DNA from: Azospirillum brasilense
GTDB taxonomy: Bacteria; Pseudomonadota; Alphaproteobacteria; Azospirillales; Azospirillaceae
Length of the DNA stretch: 64,000 nt
NCBI RefSeq assembly: GCF_007827795.1
Contig: NZ_VITI01000006.1
Span: 62,001 to 126,000 of the forward strand
Reading direction: 5' to 3'
Positions within the stretch are counted from its first letter, which is position 1, and every line of letters begins with the position of its first letter. Of this stretch, positions 26,221 through 35,410 are shown in pieces. The notes below the pieces were generated by a model. It saw only the letters and a list, made by a program, of their open reading frames with translations. It did no database searches and was not told the origin of the DNA. Position numbers and translations under genes: made by a program.

Positions 26221-28047
26221 ATGAATCTTCGTAACGTCGCCATCATCGCGCACGTCGACCACGGCAAGACGACCCTGGTCGATCAGCTCCTCAAGCAGGC
26301 CGGTTCGTTCCGCGAGAACCAGCAGGTCGCCGAACGCGCCATGGACTCCAACGACCTGGAGCGCGAGCGCGGCATCACCATCCTGGCCAAGTGCACGTCG
26401 GTCCTGTGGAACGACCTGCGCATCAACATCGTGGACACCCCCGGCCACGCCGACTTCGGCGGCGAGGTCGAGCGCATCCTCTCCATGGTGGACGGCGTGG
26501 TCCTGCTCTGCGACGCCGCCGAAGGCCCGCTGCCGCAGACCAAGTTCGTGCTGGGCAAGGCGCTGAAGCTGGGCCTGCGCCCGATCGTCGTCATCAACAA
26601 GGTGGACCGTCCCGACGGCCGTCCGCACGAGGTGCATGACGAGGTGTTCGACCTCTTCGCCTCGCTTGACGCCTCGAACGAGCAGCTCGACTTCCCGACC
26701 CTGTTCGCCTCGGGCCGCAACGGCTGGGCGACCACGGACCTGGAGAACGGCGCCCGCGAGACGCTGACCCCGCTGTTCGAGCTGATCCGCGACCACGTCC
26801 CGGCGCCGAAGGTGGAGGAGGATCTGCCCTTCGCCATGCTGGCGACCACGCTGGAGGCGAACCCCTATCTGGGCCGCATCCTGACCGGCCGCATCCAGAC
26901 CGGCAGCGTCAAGGTCAACATGGCCATCAAGTCGCTGAGCCGCGACGGCAAGCTGATCGAGAACGCCCGCATCAGCAAGGTGCTGGCCTTCCGCGGCCTT
27001 GAGCGCGTTCCGGTGGACGAGGCGCACGCCGGCGACATCGTCGCCCTGGCCGGCCTGACCACCACCACCGTGGCCGACACCATCTGCGCGCCGGAAGTGG
27101 CCGAGCCGCTGGCCGCCCAGCCGATCGACCCGCCCACCCTGGCGATGACCTTCTCGGTCAACGACAGCCCGCTGGCCGGCCGCGAGGGCGACAAGGTCAC
27201 CAGCCGCATGATCCGCGACCGCCTGATGCGCGAGGCCGAAGGCAACGTCGCCCTGCGAGTCAGCGACACCGAGGGCGGCGACGCCTTCGAGGTGGCGGGC
27301 CGCGGCGAACTGCAGCTCGGCATCCTGATCGAGACGATGCGCCGCGAGGGCTACGAGCTGGCCATCAGCCGTCCGCGCGTGCTGTTCAAGACCGACCCGC
27401 TGAACGGCCAGCGCCTGGAGCCGATCGAGGAAGTCGTCGTCGACGTGGACGAGGAGTTCTCCGGCACCGTCGTGCAGAAGATGGCGGAGCGCAAGGCGGA
27501 CCTCATCGAGATGCGTCCGTCGGGCGGCAACAAGACCCGCATCGTCTTCCACGCCCCGTCGCGCGGCCTGATCGGCTACCAGGGCGAGTTCCTGACCGAC
27601 ACCCGCGGCACCGGCATCATGAACCGGCTGTTCCACGGCTACGCCCCCTACAAGGGCACGATCGCCGGCCGGCGCACCGGCGTGCTGATCTCCAACGCCG
27701 ACGGCACCGCGGTGGCCTACGCGCTGTGGAACCTGGAGGATCGCGGCCCGATGCTGATCGATCCGGGCGTTCCGGTCTATCAGGGCATGATCATCGGCGA
27801 GCACACCCGCGGCAACGACCTCGAGGTCAACGTCATCAAGGGCAAGCAGCTCACCAACATCCGCACCACCAGCAAGGACGAGGCGGTTCGCCTGACCCCG
27901 CCGATCCAGATGACGCTGGAGCGCGCCCTGTCCTACATCGGTGACGACGAACTGGTGGAGGTGACGCCGAAGTCCATCCGCCTGCGCAAGCGCTACCTCG
28001 ACCCGAACGAGCGCAAGCGCCACGCCCGCGCGGCGGAAGCCAGCTGA
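26221..28047 (+). CDS. typA: Ribosome-associated GTPase TypA/BipA
   Basis: Translational GTPase that helps ribosome assembly and stress adaptation. G motifs: [17 protein letters not shown] (G1), [12 protein letters not shown] (G2), [16 protein letters not shown] (G3), VVINKVDRP (G4). Domains II and III and the BipA-specific C-terminal domain ([39 protein letters not shown]) follow. From ATG 26221 the protein has 608 residues, normal for the family; the open frame upstream to 26029 carries no family sequence. Confidence 0.97.
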   Translation: MNLRNVAIIAHVDHGKTTLVDQLLKQAGSFRENQQVAERAMDSNDLERERGITILAKCTSVLWNDLRINIVDTPGHADFGGEVERILSMVDGVVLLCDAAEGPLPQTKFVLGKALKLGLRPIVVINKVDRPDGRPHEVHDEVFDLFASLDASNEQLDFPTLFASGRNGWATTDLENGARETLTPLFELIRDHVPAPKVEEDLPFAMLATTLEANPYLGRILTGRIQTGSVKVNMAIKSLSRDGKLIENARISKVLAFRGLERVPVDEAHAGDIVALAGLTTTTVADTICAPEVAEPLAAQPIDPPTLAMTFSVNDSPLAGREGDKVTSRMIRDRLMREAEGNVALRVSDTEGGDAFEVAGRGELQLGILIETMRREGYELAISRPRVLFKTDPLNGQRLEPIEEVVVDVDEEFSGTVVQKMAERKADLIEMRPSGGNKTRIVFHAPSRGLIGYQGEFLTDTRGTGIMNRLFHGYAPYKGTIAGRRTGVLISNADGTAVAYALWNLEDRGPMLIDPGVPVYQGMIIGEHTRGNDLEVNVIKGKQLTNIRTTSKDEAVRLTPPIQMTLERALSYIGDDELVEVTPKSIRLRKRYLDPNERKRHARAAEAS

Positions 28048-28171
28048 GGCTTCGGAACACAGCGATTTCGGGAATGCGGGAGGGCTTCGGCTCTCCCGTT
28101 TTCTTTTCGGTCCTGTTCTTTCCAGGTTCGACGTTCGCGGTTACCCTCCCGGAACAGCATGCGGAGGGACC

Positions 28172-28648
28172 ATGTCAGGGCGCGAACACCATTACGGCAC
28201 GACGGTCAGCTGGACGGGCAACCAGGGCAGCGGCACCGCGGGCTACAAGACCTACAGCCGCGACCACGACATCGCGGCTCCCGGCAAGCCGCCGATCCCC
28301 GGCTCGTCCGACCCGGCCTTCCGCGGCGATCCCGCCCGTTACAACCCCGAAGACATGCTCGTGGCGTCGCTCTCGGCCTGCCACATGCTGTGGTATCTGC
28401 ATCTGTGCGCCGTGAACGGCGTCACCGTGACCGCCTACGCGGACGAGGCCGCCGGCACCATGGCCGAGGACTCCAGCGGCGGGGGCCGCTTCATCGACGT
28501 CGTCCTGCGCCCCCGGGTCACCGTCGCCCCCGGCAGCGATTCCGCAAAGGCCGAGGCCCTGCACCACGAAGCTCACGAGAAATGCTTTATCGCCAATTCG
28601 GTGAATTTCCCGGTGCGGGTCGAGGCGAAAATCACGGTCGGGCCATAA
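28172..28648 (+). CDS. OsmC-family peroxiredoxin-like protein
   Basis: Thiol-dependent hydroperoxide reductase family. The two catalytic cysteines are visible in MLVASLSACHMLWYLHLCAV (about residue 70) and AHEKCFIANSVNFPV (about 138). The N-terminal segment YSRDHDIAAPGKPPIPGSSD is typical of the YhfA/OsmC-like subgroup. The 158-residue length fits. It is a single gene with a perfect terminator hairpin directly after the stop. Confidence 0.93.
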   Translation: MSGREHHYGTTVSWTGNQGSGTAGYKTYSRDHDIAAPGKPPIPGSSDPAFRGDPARYNPEDMLVASLSACHMLWYLHLCAVNGVTVTAYADEAAGTMAEDSSGGGRFIDVVLRPRVTVAPGSDSAKAEALHHEAHEKCFIANSVNFPVRVEAKITVGP

Positions 28649-28653
28649 GGAAA

Positions 28654-28677
28654 GCCCCCTTCCAAACGGAAGGGGGC
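28654..28677. terminator. Hairpin terminator between convergent genes
   Basis: GCCCCCTTCC (28654-28663) and GGAAGGGGGC (28668-28677) form a perfect 10-bp stem with an AAAC loop just after the OsmC gene stop and just before the 3' end of the minus-strand gene at 28683. The T-tracts are poor on both sides. Confidence 0.65.
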
Positions 28678-28682
28678 GATTC

Positions 28683-28865
28683 CTAGTCCCTCAGGCTCTT
28701 CTTCTTGATGTCGGGCTTCTCGCCCAGCTCATCGAATTTTTCCTGAACGGGCTTGTCGGGGTCGCCGGAGGCTTTCCCGGTTTCCTCGATGAGCTTGTCC
28801 TCGATCCGCTGGGCGGCGTCGGACGGGGCATCGTCCTTGCGATGCCCCCGCTCATCCGCGCCCAT
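28683..28865 (-). CDS. Small hydrophilic protein, unknown
   Basis: A 60-residue, highly charged protein (AAQRIEDKLIEETGKASGD) without hydrophobic segments, probably disordered or helical. Its ATG overlaps the stop codon of the CsbD-like gene (TGATG), so translation is almost certainly coupled to it. I do not recognise a family; small hydrophilic proteins next to csbD are often stress-induced, which is an inference. Confidence 0.65.
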   Translation of the reverse strand: MGADERGHRKDDAPSDAAQRIEDKLIEETGKASGDPDKPVQEKFDELGEKPDIKKKSLRD

Positions 28866-29041
28866 CACTTGTCGCCTTTGAGAATGTCCTTCACCTTGCC
28901 GACGACCTTGTCCAGCTTGCCCTCGGCTTTGTCGGCGCGGCCCTCGTCCTTCAGGTCCCGATTGCCGGTCAGGTCGCCCGCCTGCTTCTTGACTTCGCCC
29001 TTCAGTTCCTTGCCGGCACCGGTGATGCGATCGGTGTTCAT
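28865..29041 (-). CDS. CsbD family stress protein
   Basis: A 58-residue CsbD-like protein: GAGKELKGEVKKQAGDLTGN, then the second repeat RADKAEGKLDKVVGKVKDIL, the two-helix pattern of the family. CsbD proteins belong to general stress regulons, but their biochemical role is not known. AAAGGAGAAGG precedes the ATG at 29041 at a good distance; the frame extension to 29125 is rejected. It is followed by a small gene overlapping by one base. Confidence 0.92.
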   Translation of the reverse strand: MNTDRITGAGKELKGEVKKQAGDLTGNRDLKDEGRADKAEGKLDKVVGKVKDILKGDK

Positions 29042-29162
29042 GGTGCCTTCTCCTTTGATCGGTGAATGTTTCAGCGACCCTAAACAAGGCCGCACGGGAA
29101 ACGTCACGCCTTCGCTTGGCCGCAAAGGGAGAGAGGTTCGTCGCGTTCGGGGTCGGCGGACC

Positions 29163-29576
29163 TCACTTTTGGTCCAACTCCTCCCCGATCTTTCGGATCA
29201 GACGCCCCCGCTCGTCCGGGCTGTAGCGCTCCGCGAAGCCCGATCCCCACACCGGCCCCGGCCACGCCGGGTCCGTCCTGGTGCGGGCGATGACGTGGAT
29301 ATGAAGCTGAGGAACCACGTTGCCCAAGGCCCCGACATTGATCTTGTCAGGGCCGAACAGTGTTTCCAGCGTGCGCGAGGCCAGGGCGATCTCATCCACC
29401 AGACGGTGCTGGTCCTCACGGGACAGCTGATGGATCTCGGTCAGGCCATGCCGGGCCGGAACCAGGATCAGCCACGGCCACACCCGGTTGTCCATCAGCA
29501 GGACGCGGCACAGCGGCAACTCGGCGACCGGGGCGGTATCGGCCTGCAAACGGTCGTGCAGATGGAACATCGTCAT
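29163..29576 (-). CDS. HIT-domain protein
   Basis: A 137-residue histidine-triad superfamily protein. Landmarks are LLMDNRVWPWLILVPARHGL and NVVPQLHIHVIARTRTDPAWPGPVWG. In the triad H-x-H-x-H the first position is Gln (QLHIH), a variant I associate with a proteobacterial HIT subgroup; activity on nucleotide substrates is therefore uncertain. ATG 29576 is preferred over a TTG at 29606. It is a single gene. Confidence 0.9.
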   Translation of the reverse strand: MTMFHLHDRLQADTAPVAELPLCRVLLMDNRVWPWLILVPARHGLTEIHQLSREDQHRLVDEIALASRTLETLFGPDKINVGALGNVVPQLHIHVIARTRTDPAWPGPVWGSGFAERYSPDERGRLIRKIGEELDQK

Positions 29577-30015
29577 GGGGTCCCGTGTCTTCCCTTCGTC
29601 TGGCAAGGATTTTCTTGCGGCGCTCAGGGGATGAAAACGCGCATCCGCTGCGTTCGTCCAGTGAGGATTGCCGCCGGTGCAGGGCTGAGCCTCTGCGCGC
29701 GGGAGCGGGACTGGTTGCGGGACACTGGTTGCGGGACTAGGAAAAATGTATAAACTGCCGCACGATCTTTATTCGGTCCGATGATGTTCCGGTCGGTGGT
29801 GTTCGGTCCTCCGGCTTATGCGGATCGCGCGGCGGAATTTAGACGTTCCTACAACCAGGGTGTGGGTACGGGTGTTCGGTCCGAAGGCGGTGTCGGGGCG
29901 GCGGGTCCCCCTGCGTGCCGATCCGGTTGAACCCCTTCGCTGAATTGAAAGATGCCCGGCCGGGGCGGACAAAGCCAGGACGGTCGGCAGACGTTTGGGA
30001 TAAAGAAAGACGGTC
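29577..30015. other. 439-base gap upstream of the glucan synthase gene
   Basis: No convincing gene. It holds two perfect tandem copies of ACTGGTTGCGGGAC (29710-29737), a promoter-like TTGCGG-16-TAAACT (29729-29756) and three copies of TTCGGTCC (29772, 29802, 29875). These are candidate control elements for the downstream beta-glucan synthase. Confidence 0.5.
29710..29737 (+). repeat. Tandem 14-bp direct repeat
   Basis: ACTGGTTGCGGGAC occurs twice back to back at 29710-29723 and 29724-29737, with a partial third unit (GCGGGAC) ahead. It overlaps the -35 region of a possible promoter of the downstream gene. Confidence 0.7.
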
Positions 30016-32625
30016 ATGCGCAAGTCGGCGATCGCGGCTCTCCTTCTCGTGATCCTGGGCAACATCGGAGTCTGGGCGCTGTGGAACCGCCCGGTCGCCG
30101 AACGCTCCTGGGGCGGCGCCATCAGCGGCGTCGGCTACACGCCCTTCCACCCGGACAAGAGCCCGTCCAAGGGCGACAAGGCCTCGGCGGAGGACATCGA
30201 GAAGGACATGAAGGCCCTGGAGGGGTCGGTCAAGGGCGTGCGCATCTACTCCACCACCGACGGGTCGGAGCAGACGGCGCCCATCGCCCGCAAGTACGGG
30301 ATTCCGATCACCGCGGGCGCCTGGATCGCCGGCAAGCCGGAGATCGACGAGCCGGAGATCAACGGCCTGATCAAGCTGGCGCGCGACAACAACAACGTCC
30401 GCCGCGTCCTGGTCGGCAACGAGGCGATTCTGCGCGCCGACGTCACCGTCCCGCAGGCCATCGAGTACATCAAGCGCGTGAAGAAGAAGGTCAACGTCCC
30501 GGTCTCCACCGCGGAGCCCTGGCACGTCTGGCTGGAGCATCCGGAACTGGCCGACGCGGTGGACTTCCTGGCCGTCCACCTGCTGCCCTACTGGGAAGGC
30601 GTGCCCGCCGACCAGTCGGTCGATTACGCCATGTTCCGCTACAACGAGCTGAAGACCAAGTTCCCGAACAAGCACATCCTGATCTCGGAAATCGGCTGGC
30701 CGGCGGACGGCCCGTGGCGCCGCGGCGCCGAGGCGAGCCAGGTCAACCAGGCCAAGTTCATCCGCACCTTCCTGAACGTCGCGGCGCAGAACAAGCTCGA
30801 CTACTTCATCATGGAAGCTTTCGACCAGCCCTGGAAGCGGGAAATCGAAGGGACCGCCGGCACCAGCTGGGGCCTGTGGGACGCCTGGCGCAAGCCGAAG
30901 TTCCCGATGATCGGCGAGGTGACGGAGTTGCGGAACTGGCCGCTGCTCTGCGGCATCTCCATCGCCGTCGGCTTCCTGCCGCTCGTCTTCTTCCTGTGGC
31001 GCCGCGGCGGCGACTTGAAGTTCGGCGGGCAGATCTTCTACGGAGCGATGATTCAGGGCGTGTCGTCGGTGCTGGTCTTCACCTTCACCGCGGCCAGCGT
31101 CGCCGGCCTCGCCACCACCACGGAAATCGCCTGGGGCATCCTGGTCTTCTGCCAGCTCGTCCTGCTCGCCGTCATGCTGATCGACGGGCTTGAACTGACG
31201 GAGGTGGTCTGGCAGGACCGCTTCAGGCGCAAGTTCCAGCCATGCTCGGCGACACCCCTGCCCGATGCGCCGAAGGTGTCCATCCATGTGCCCTGCTACA
31301 ACGAGCCGCCGCACATGGTCATGGAGACTCTGGACGCGCTGGCCCGGCTCGACTACCCGAACTACGAGGTCCTGCTGCTCGACAACAACACCAAGGACCC
31401 GGCGGTGTGGCGTCCGGTCGAGGAATATTGCCGCAAGCTGGGGCCGAAATTCCGCTTCTTCCACCTGGACAACTGGCCCGGCTTCAAGGCCGGCGCGCTG
31501 AATTTCGGCCTCGCCCAGACGGCGCCGGACGCCCAGCACATCGCGGTCATCGACAGCGACTATCAGGTCCACCCCGACTGGCTGAAGGCGACCATTCCCC
31601 ATTTCAACCGGCCGGAAGTCGGCTTCGTGCAGTCCCCACAGGATTACCGGGACTGGAGCCACGACCTGTTCCAGCGGATGATCAACTGGGAATACGCCGG
31701 CTTCTTCCACATCGGCATGATCCAGCGCAACGAGCGCAACGCGATCATCCAGCACGGCACCATGACCATCATCCGCAAGTCCGCGCTGGAGGAGGTCGGC
31801 CGCTGGGGCGAGTGGTGCATCACCGAGGACGCCGACCTCGGCCTACGCCTGTTCGAGCACAAGTACGAGGCCGTCTACATGCCGGAGAGCTACGGCAAGG
31901 GCCTCGTCCCCGACAGCTTCTCCGCCTACAAGACGCAGCGCTTCCGCTGGGCCTACGGCGCGGTGCAGATCCTCAAGCACCACTGGCGCGACCTTCTGCC
32001 GGGCGGCCCGCGCCTGACCGCCGGGCAGAAGTATCACTTCATCACCGGCTGGCTGCCCTGGTTCGCCGACGCGGCGCACATGATCTTCGGCATCGCCGGC
32101 ATCATCTGGTCGATCGGCCTGCTGGCCTTCCCGAAATATTTCGAGTTTCCGCCCAGCGTCTTCATGATCCCCACGCTCAGCGTCTTCGCCTTCAAGGTCG
32201 GCGCCTCGCTCTGGCTGTATGAGGCGCGTGTGAAGTGCGGCTTCTGGGACAAGGTTGGGGCGGCCATCGCCGGCATGGCGCTGACCCACACGGTGGGCCG
32301 TGCCATGTGGCTGGGCATGTTCACCTCCGGGCGCCCCTTCGTCCGCACGCCGAAGTGCGAGAACCAGCCGGCGCTGATGCAGGCCTTCCTGATGGCGCGG
32401 GAGGAGATCGCGCTGCTGCTGGGCCTGTGGGGCGCCGCGTTGGCCATCGTGCTGGTGTTCGGCCACGAGAACCGCGACGCTTTCATGTGGTCGGGCCTGC
32501 TGGTCGTGCAGTCGCTTCCCTACCTGTCGGCCTTCATCACCGCCCTGATCAACGCCTTCCCCAACATCGGGCTGGGCAAGCGGCGCCCGGAACCCACGGA
32601 AGCCGCCGGAGCCGGGGCGGACTGA
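30016..32625 (+). CDS. ndvB: Beta-glucan synthase, GH17 domain fused to GT2 glycosyltransferase (NdvB-like)
   Basis: An 869-residue inner-membrane protein. After one N-terminal membrane segment, residues 35-300 form a family-17 glycoside hydrolase or transglycosylase domain with acid/base Glu in VLVGNEAI (near 136) and nucleophile Glu in LISEIGWPADGP (near 225). After two to three membrane segments comes a processive GT2 domain: AVIDSDYQVHPDW, TEDADLGLRLFEH and QRFRWAYGAVQ (QxxRW), then several C-terminal membrane segments. The architecture and length match the Pseudomonas and Bradyrhizobium NdvB proteins that make beta-1,3(1,6)-glucans. Product linkage cannot be read from the sequence. It is monocistronic with its own terminator. 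Confidence 0.9.
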   Translation: MRKSAIAALLLVILGNIGVWALWNRPVAERSWGGAISGVGYTPFHPDKSPSKGDKASAEDIEKDMKALEGSVKGVRIYSTTDGSEQTAPIARKYGIPITAGAWIAGKPEIDEPEINGLIKLARDNNNVRRVLVGNEAILRADVTVPQAIEYIKRVKKKVNVPVSTAEPWHVWLEHPELADAVDFLAVHLLPYWEGVPADQSVDYAMFRYNELKTKFPNKHILISEIGWPADGPWRRGAEASQVNQAKFIRTFLNVAAQNKLDYFIMEAFDQPWKREIEGTAGTSWGLWDAWRKPKFPMIGEVTELRNWPLLCGISIAVGFLPLVFFLWRRGGDLKFGGQIFYGAMIQGVSSVLVFTFTAASVAGLATTTEIAWGILVFCQLVLLAVMLIDGLELTEVVWQDRFRRKFQPCSATPLPDAPKVSIHVPCYNEPPHMVMETLDALARLDYPNYEVLLLDNNTKDPAVWRPVEEYCRKLGPKFRFFHLDNWPGFKAGALNFGLAQTAPDAQHIAVIDSDYQVHPDWLKATIPHFNRPEVGFVQSPQDYRDWSHDLFQRMINWEYAGFFHIGMIQRNERNAIIQHGTMTIIRKSALEEVGRWGEWCITEDADLGLRLFEHKYEAVYMPESYGKGLVPDSFSAYKTQRFRWAYGAVQILKHHWRDLLPGGPRLTAGQKYHFITGWLPWFADAAHMIFGIAGIIWSIGLLAFPKYFEFPPSVFMIPTLSVFAFKVGASLWLYEARVKCGFWDKVGAAIAGMALTHTVGRAMWLGMFTSGRPFVRTPKCENQPALMQAFLMAREEIALLLGLWGAALAIVLVFGHENRDAFMWSGLLVVQSLPYLSAFITALINAFPNIGLGKRRPEPTEAAGAGAD

Positions 32626-32656
32626 CCGCTCCCGCTCACCGGAACGCGACATGAAG

Positions 32657-32686
32657 AAAGCCCCGCCATCCTCCGGCGGGGCTTTT
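32657..32686 (+). terminator. Rho-independent terminator after the glucan synthase gene
   Basis: AAAGCCCCGCC and GGCGGGGCTTTT form an 11-bp stem with a 7-base loop and a T-run, about 30 bases after the stop codon. Confidence 0.9.
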
Positions 32687-32719
32687 GCCTTGTGCCCGGT
32701 CGGCGTCCCGCAAACCTAT

Positions 32720-33004
32720 TCAGTCCTGTGAACCGCCATCCGCCATCTCCCCGACTCCGACATGCACCGACGCGGGATGGGTGGCGTTGACCTGGATCAT
32801 CAGCCGTTCGACGATCTGCAGCGCCAAGCCATGCAGGTTCGGGTCCTCGCCCTTTGGATCGCGATTCTGGTGGGCGGCGGCGGCGTCTTCGAGCGCGGCA
32901 TGCGCTTCCTCGAGCCGTAAGACGCCGCGTTCCACCAATGCGAGCATAAGAGATTCACAAATCGAGAGGGCAGCCAGTCCCGCCGCATCCCGCTCCGCCG
33001 CCAT
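32720..33004 (-). CDS. Small unknown protein
   Basis: A 94-residue, Ala/Glu-rich protein with helical stretches (SICESLMLALVERGVLRLEE; HGLALQIVERLMIQVNATHP). No signal peptide, no cysteine pair and no family I can name. A G-rich ribosome site (GGGGGG) precedes the ATG at 33004. Codon use resembles the neighbours. It stands between the glucan synthase terminator and a divergent Crp/Fnr gene. Confidence 0.6.
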   Translation of the reverse strand: MAAERDAAGLAALSICESLMLALVERGVLRLEEAHAALEDAAAAHQNRDPKGEDPNLHGLALQIVERLMIQVNATHPASVHVGVGEMADGGSQD

Positions 33005-33121
33005 GCCGCCCCCCGCACTGATCTGTTACCACCGCAGGCCGTTCAAAACCCCATCCGGCCAATGCCACCAACAGTTCTGTATATGATCCCTCACCTGTCC
33101 GGTCGAGAAAATCTAAGCCCC

Positions 33122-33132
33122 ATTAACCTATG
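33122..33132 (+). promoter_or_regulatory. ATTAACCTATG element, copy 1
   Basis: ATTAACCTATG occurs 123 bases before the Crp/Fnr gene at 33245 and again at 34075, before the receiver gene. The surroundings are A/T-rich. A shared operator or extended promoter element is possible. Confidence 0.35.
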
Positions 33133-33244
33133 TTATAGATGGTTTTATCGTTTGGCTTAATCGTTCGAGGCCGCCCGGAATTGGGCTGGCAGTGGCACTC
33201 GCTTCGGGGCCATAACAATTGGACGATCAAAGGCTGGAACAGAA

Positions 33245-34039
33245 ATGACCCGCGCCCAGGCCAACATACCGTCATCTCCACTGGGGCGCAAGATAACGAG
33301 TTACATGAGACTGACAGACGAGGAAAAGAACTTCCTCGTCGATTTGGAGCGCAATGTTACCCGGCACGGTTCGCGATCCGATCTTCTCCAACAGGGCGAA
33401 CGCTACGGTTGCGTGCGCGTGATGCGCAAAGGCTGGGCGATCCGTCACAAAGCGCTTCCCGACGGGCGCCGGCAGGTCGTCAATTTTGTCCTGCCTGGGG
33501 ACATCATCGGCTTTTACTGCAATCTATTCGAGACGGCGGACCATGGCGTCACCACCCTGACCCCGGCGGAGGTCGCCAACTTCCAGCCGGAACGCATCAT
33601 CGAGCTTTTCACGCTCTTCCCCCGCTTGGCTGCCGCCCTCGCCTGGTCGGGTGCCAAGGAGGAGGCGATCATCGCCGAACGCCTGCTCAGTGTCGGGCGC
33701 CGCACCGCGCTGGAACGCACCGCCCATCTGATCGTGGAACTGCTGCGGCGGTTGAGCATCGTCGGGCTGGTCGATGAGGGGCGTTTCACCCTGCCGGTCA
33801 CCCAGGAAATCCTGGCTGACGCTCTGGGCCTCAGCATCGTTCACATCAACCGGACGCTCCGCCGTTTGCGCGACATCGGGCTGATCGATCTGGCGGGCCA
33901 GCAGATCACCGTCCACGACGTGAAGCAACTCGCCTCCGTCGGCCAGTTCGACGAGCTGTACCTGCACCTGATCCAGGCGCCCAAGCAACTGGAGCATGCG
34001 CTGGACACCAAGTCCGACCGCAAGCGCGCGGGCGACTGA
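33245..34039 (+). CDS. Crp/Fnr-family transcriptional regulator
   Basis: A 264-residue regulator with an N-terminal cyclic-nucleotide-type beta-barrel (VVNFVLPGDIIGFYCNLFET in the middle), a long dimer helix and a winged helix (FTLPVTQEILADALGLSIVH, NRTLRRLRDIGLI). The nucleotide-binding signature G-E-L-A-x(5)-R-S-A is absent, and there is no Fnr-type cysteine cluster, so its signal is unknown. It is preceded by ATTAACCTATG 123 bases upstream and followed by a receiver-domain gene. Confidence 0.92.
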   Translation: MTRAQANIPSSPLGRKITSYMRLTDEEKNFLVDLERNVTRHGSRSDLLQQGERYGCVRVMRKGWAIRHKALPDGRRQVVNFVLPGDIIGFYCNLFETADHGVTTLTPAEVANFQPERIIELFTLFPRLAAALAWSGAKEEAIIAERLLSVGRRTALERTAHLIVELLRRLSIVGLVDEGRFTLPVTQEILADALGLSIVHINRTLRRLRDIGLIDLAGQQITVHDVKQLASVGQFDELYLHLIQAPKQLEHALDTKSDRKRAGD

Positions 34040-34074
34040 TCATATTTTCAGTCCCCTTCGATATCCCTCCTCCG

Positions 34075-34085
34075 ATTAACCTATG
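34075..34085 (+). promoter_or_regulatory. ATTAACCTATG element, copy 2
   Basis: Second exact copy of the 11-mer found at 33122, here 190 bases before the start of the receiver gene. Confidence 0.35.
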
Positions 34086-34264
34086 ACAGAGCGATGGCGA
34101 GGGGATCGATATAGAATCTAAATTGCCTGCTTGGATAACCGAGTGGGCAGACCACGGAGCGGACAGCGGCCATCCCGGAACGGCTTCTTCAAACAGGCCG
34201 GACGGAGGGCAGCCGGCATCGCCGACTGCTGTTCGTTGGACCACTGCTGCTCATTGGAAAATGC

Positions 34265-34678
34265 ATGACCGACGCTCCCATCGCCGGCCGATTCGCAAGC
34301 TCCGGCACACTGACCGTCGCCCTACTCGAGGACGATATGGTGCTGTGCCTGTGCATGGAGACCCTGTTCGAGGATTGGGGAATGCTGCTGGTCAGCGCCC
34401 CGACCCCCGGCGCGCTTCTCGACGCGCTGAACGGCGGGGCGCTCCCCGACATCCTGGTGGCCGACTATCATCTGGGGCGGCACGGCAAGGCGCCGGAATC
34501 GGTAAGGGCGGTGCTGGCGGAAATCGGCTCCGCCCTCCCCGTCATCATCACCACCGGCGATGAGTCCGCGGGCACCAAGGCGGATATCCGCGCCGCGGGC
34601 TGGCATTTCCTCCCCAAGCCTTACGACCCCGAATCGCTTCGCGCCCTGATCCTGACCCTCCTGGGGAACAGGGACTGA
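34265..34678 (+). CDS. Stand-alone response-regulator receiver protein
   Basis: A 137-residue single CheY-like domain. Conserved positions are present: acidic pair in VALLEDDMVLCL, the phospho-acceptor Asp in DILVADYHLG, Thr in VIITTGDESAG, and Lys in HFLPKPYDPESL. There is no output domain, so it should act by protein contact or as a phosphate sink. About 15 extra residues precede the first strand. No histidine kinase is adjacent. Its upstream region shares ATTAACCTATG with the preceding Crp/Fnr gene. Confidence 0.93.
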   Translation: MTDAPIAGRFASSGTLTVALLEDDMVLCLCMETLFEDWGMLLVSAPTPGALLDALNGGALPDILVADYHLGRHGKAPESVRAVLAEIGSALPVIITTGDESAGTKADIRAAGWHFLPKPYDPESLRALILTLLGNRD

Positions 34679-34702
34679 CACGCGGTTTCCGGGTTCACGC
34701 CG

Positions 34703-35410
34703 TCAGACGCCGGCCCGGACATCCTCCACCAAAGCCTCCAACCGGCGCAGGTCGCGGACGACCAACGCGTCGGCCCGCCGCTCCACCAGCCCATCGCGGG
34801 CGAGGTCGCTCAGCACGCGGGCGACCGTCTCGCGGGCGGTGCTGACTCGGCTGGCGATGTCGGCATGAACGGGAATCGGCGCGATCACCGCCGTTCGCCC
34901 CTCCAACCGCCCACGCTTGGCGAGCCGCAGCAGTTCGGCATGGACCCGGTTGTTGGCGCCCAGCGTGGACAGTTCCATCACCCGGTCGGTGGCGATGCGC
35001 ACGACCCGGCACAACCGCGTCATCACCGCCATGGCCAGATCCGGGTGGCCGGACACCAGATCCTGAAAGGGCCGGGGCGCCAGGAGGGCGATCAGCGTCC
35101 CCTCCTCCAGCGCCACCGCGGAGGCCGAACGGGGAAGCCCGTCGATGGCGGCCATCTCGCCCAGGAAGCCGCCGGCCTCGATGTCGTCGAAGCTGATCTC
35201 GCGGCCGCTCGGGGAATGGCTCAGCACCCGCACGCGCCCCTCGACCACCAGAACGACGTCCCGCGAGTCCCCCTGATGGTCGATGATCTGCTCGCCCGCG
35301 TGAAAACGGCGCCAACGGCACTGGCGCGCCACTGCGGCCCGCTCCTCCGCGGACAGCGGGCTCAGCAACGTGATTCCATCAAGCCGGGACGGTCCAGCGT
35401 CGGCAGGCAC
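34703..35410 (-). CDS. Crp/Fnr-family regulator with a canonical cyclic-nucleotide pocket
   Basis: A 235-residue regulator. The binding pocket reads GGFLGEMAAIDGLPRSASAV, close to the cAMP-binding signature (Gly-Glu ... Arg-Ser-Ala). A winged helix follows (IASRVSTARETVARVLSDLA, RDGLVERR). The start is taken as GTG 35410, with AAAGGA nine bases upstream; the open frame extends to 35497 with unrelated sequence. It is convergent with the receiver gene, 24 bases away, and differs from the other regulator in having an intact pocket. Confidence 0.92.
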   Translation of the reverse strand: MPADAGPSRLDGITLLSPLSAEERAAVARQCRWRRFHAGEQIIDHQGDSRDVVLVVEGRVRVLSHSPSGREISFDDIEAGGFLGEMAAIDGLPRSASAVALEEGTLIALLAPRPFQDLVSGHPDLAMAVMTRLCRVVRIATDRVMELSTLGANNRVHAELLRLAKRGRLEGRTAVIAPIPVHADIASRVSTARETVARVLSDLARDGLVERRADALVVRDLRRLEALVEDVRAGV

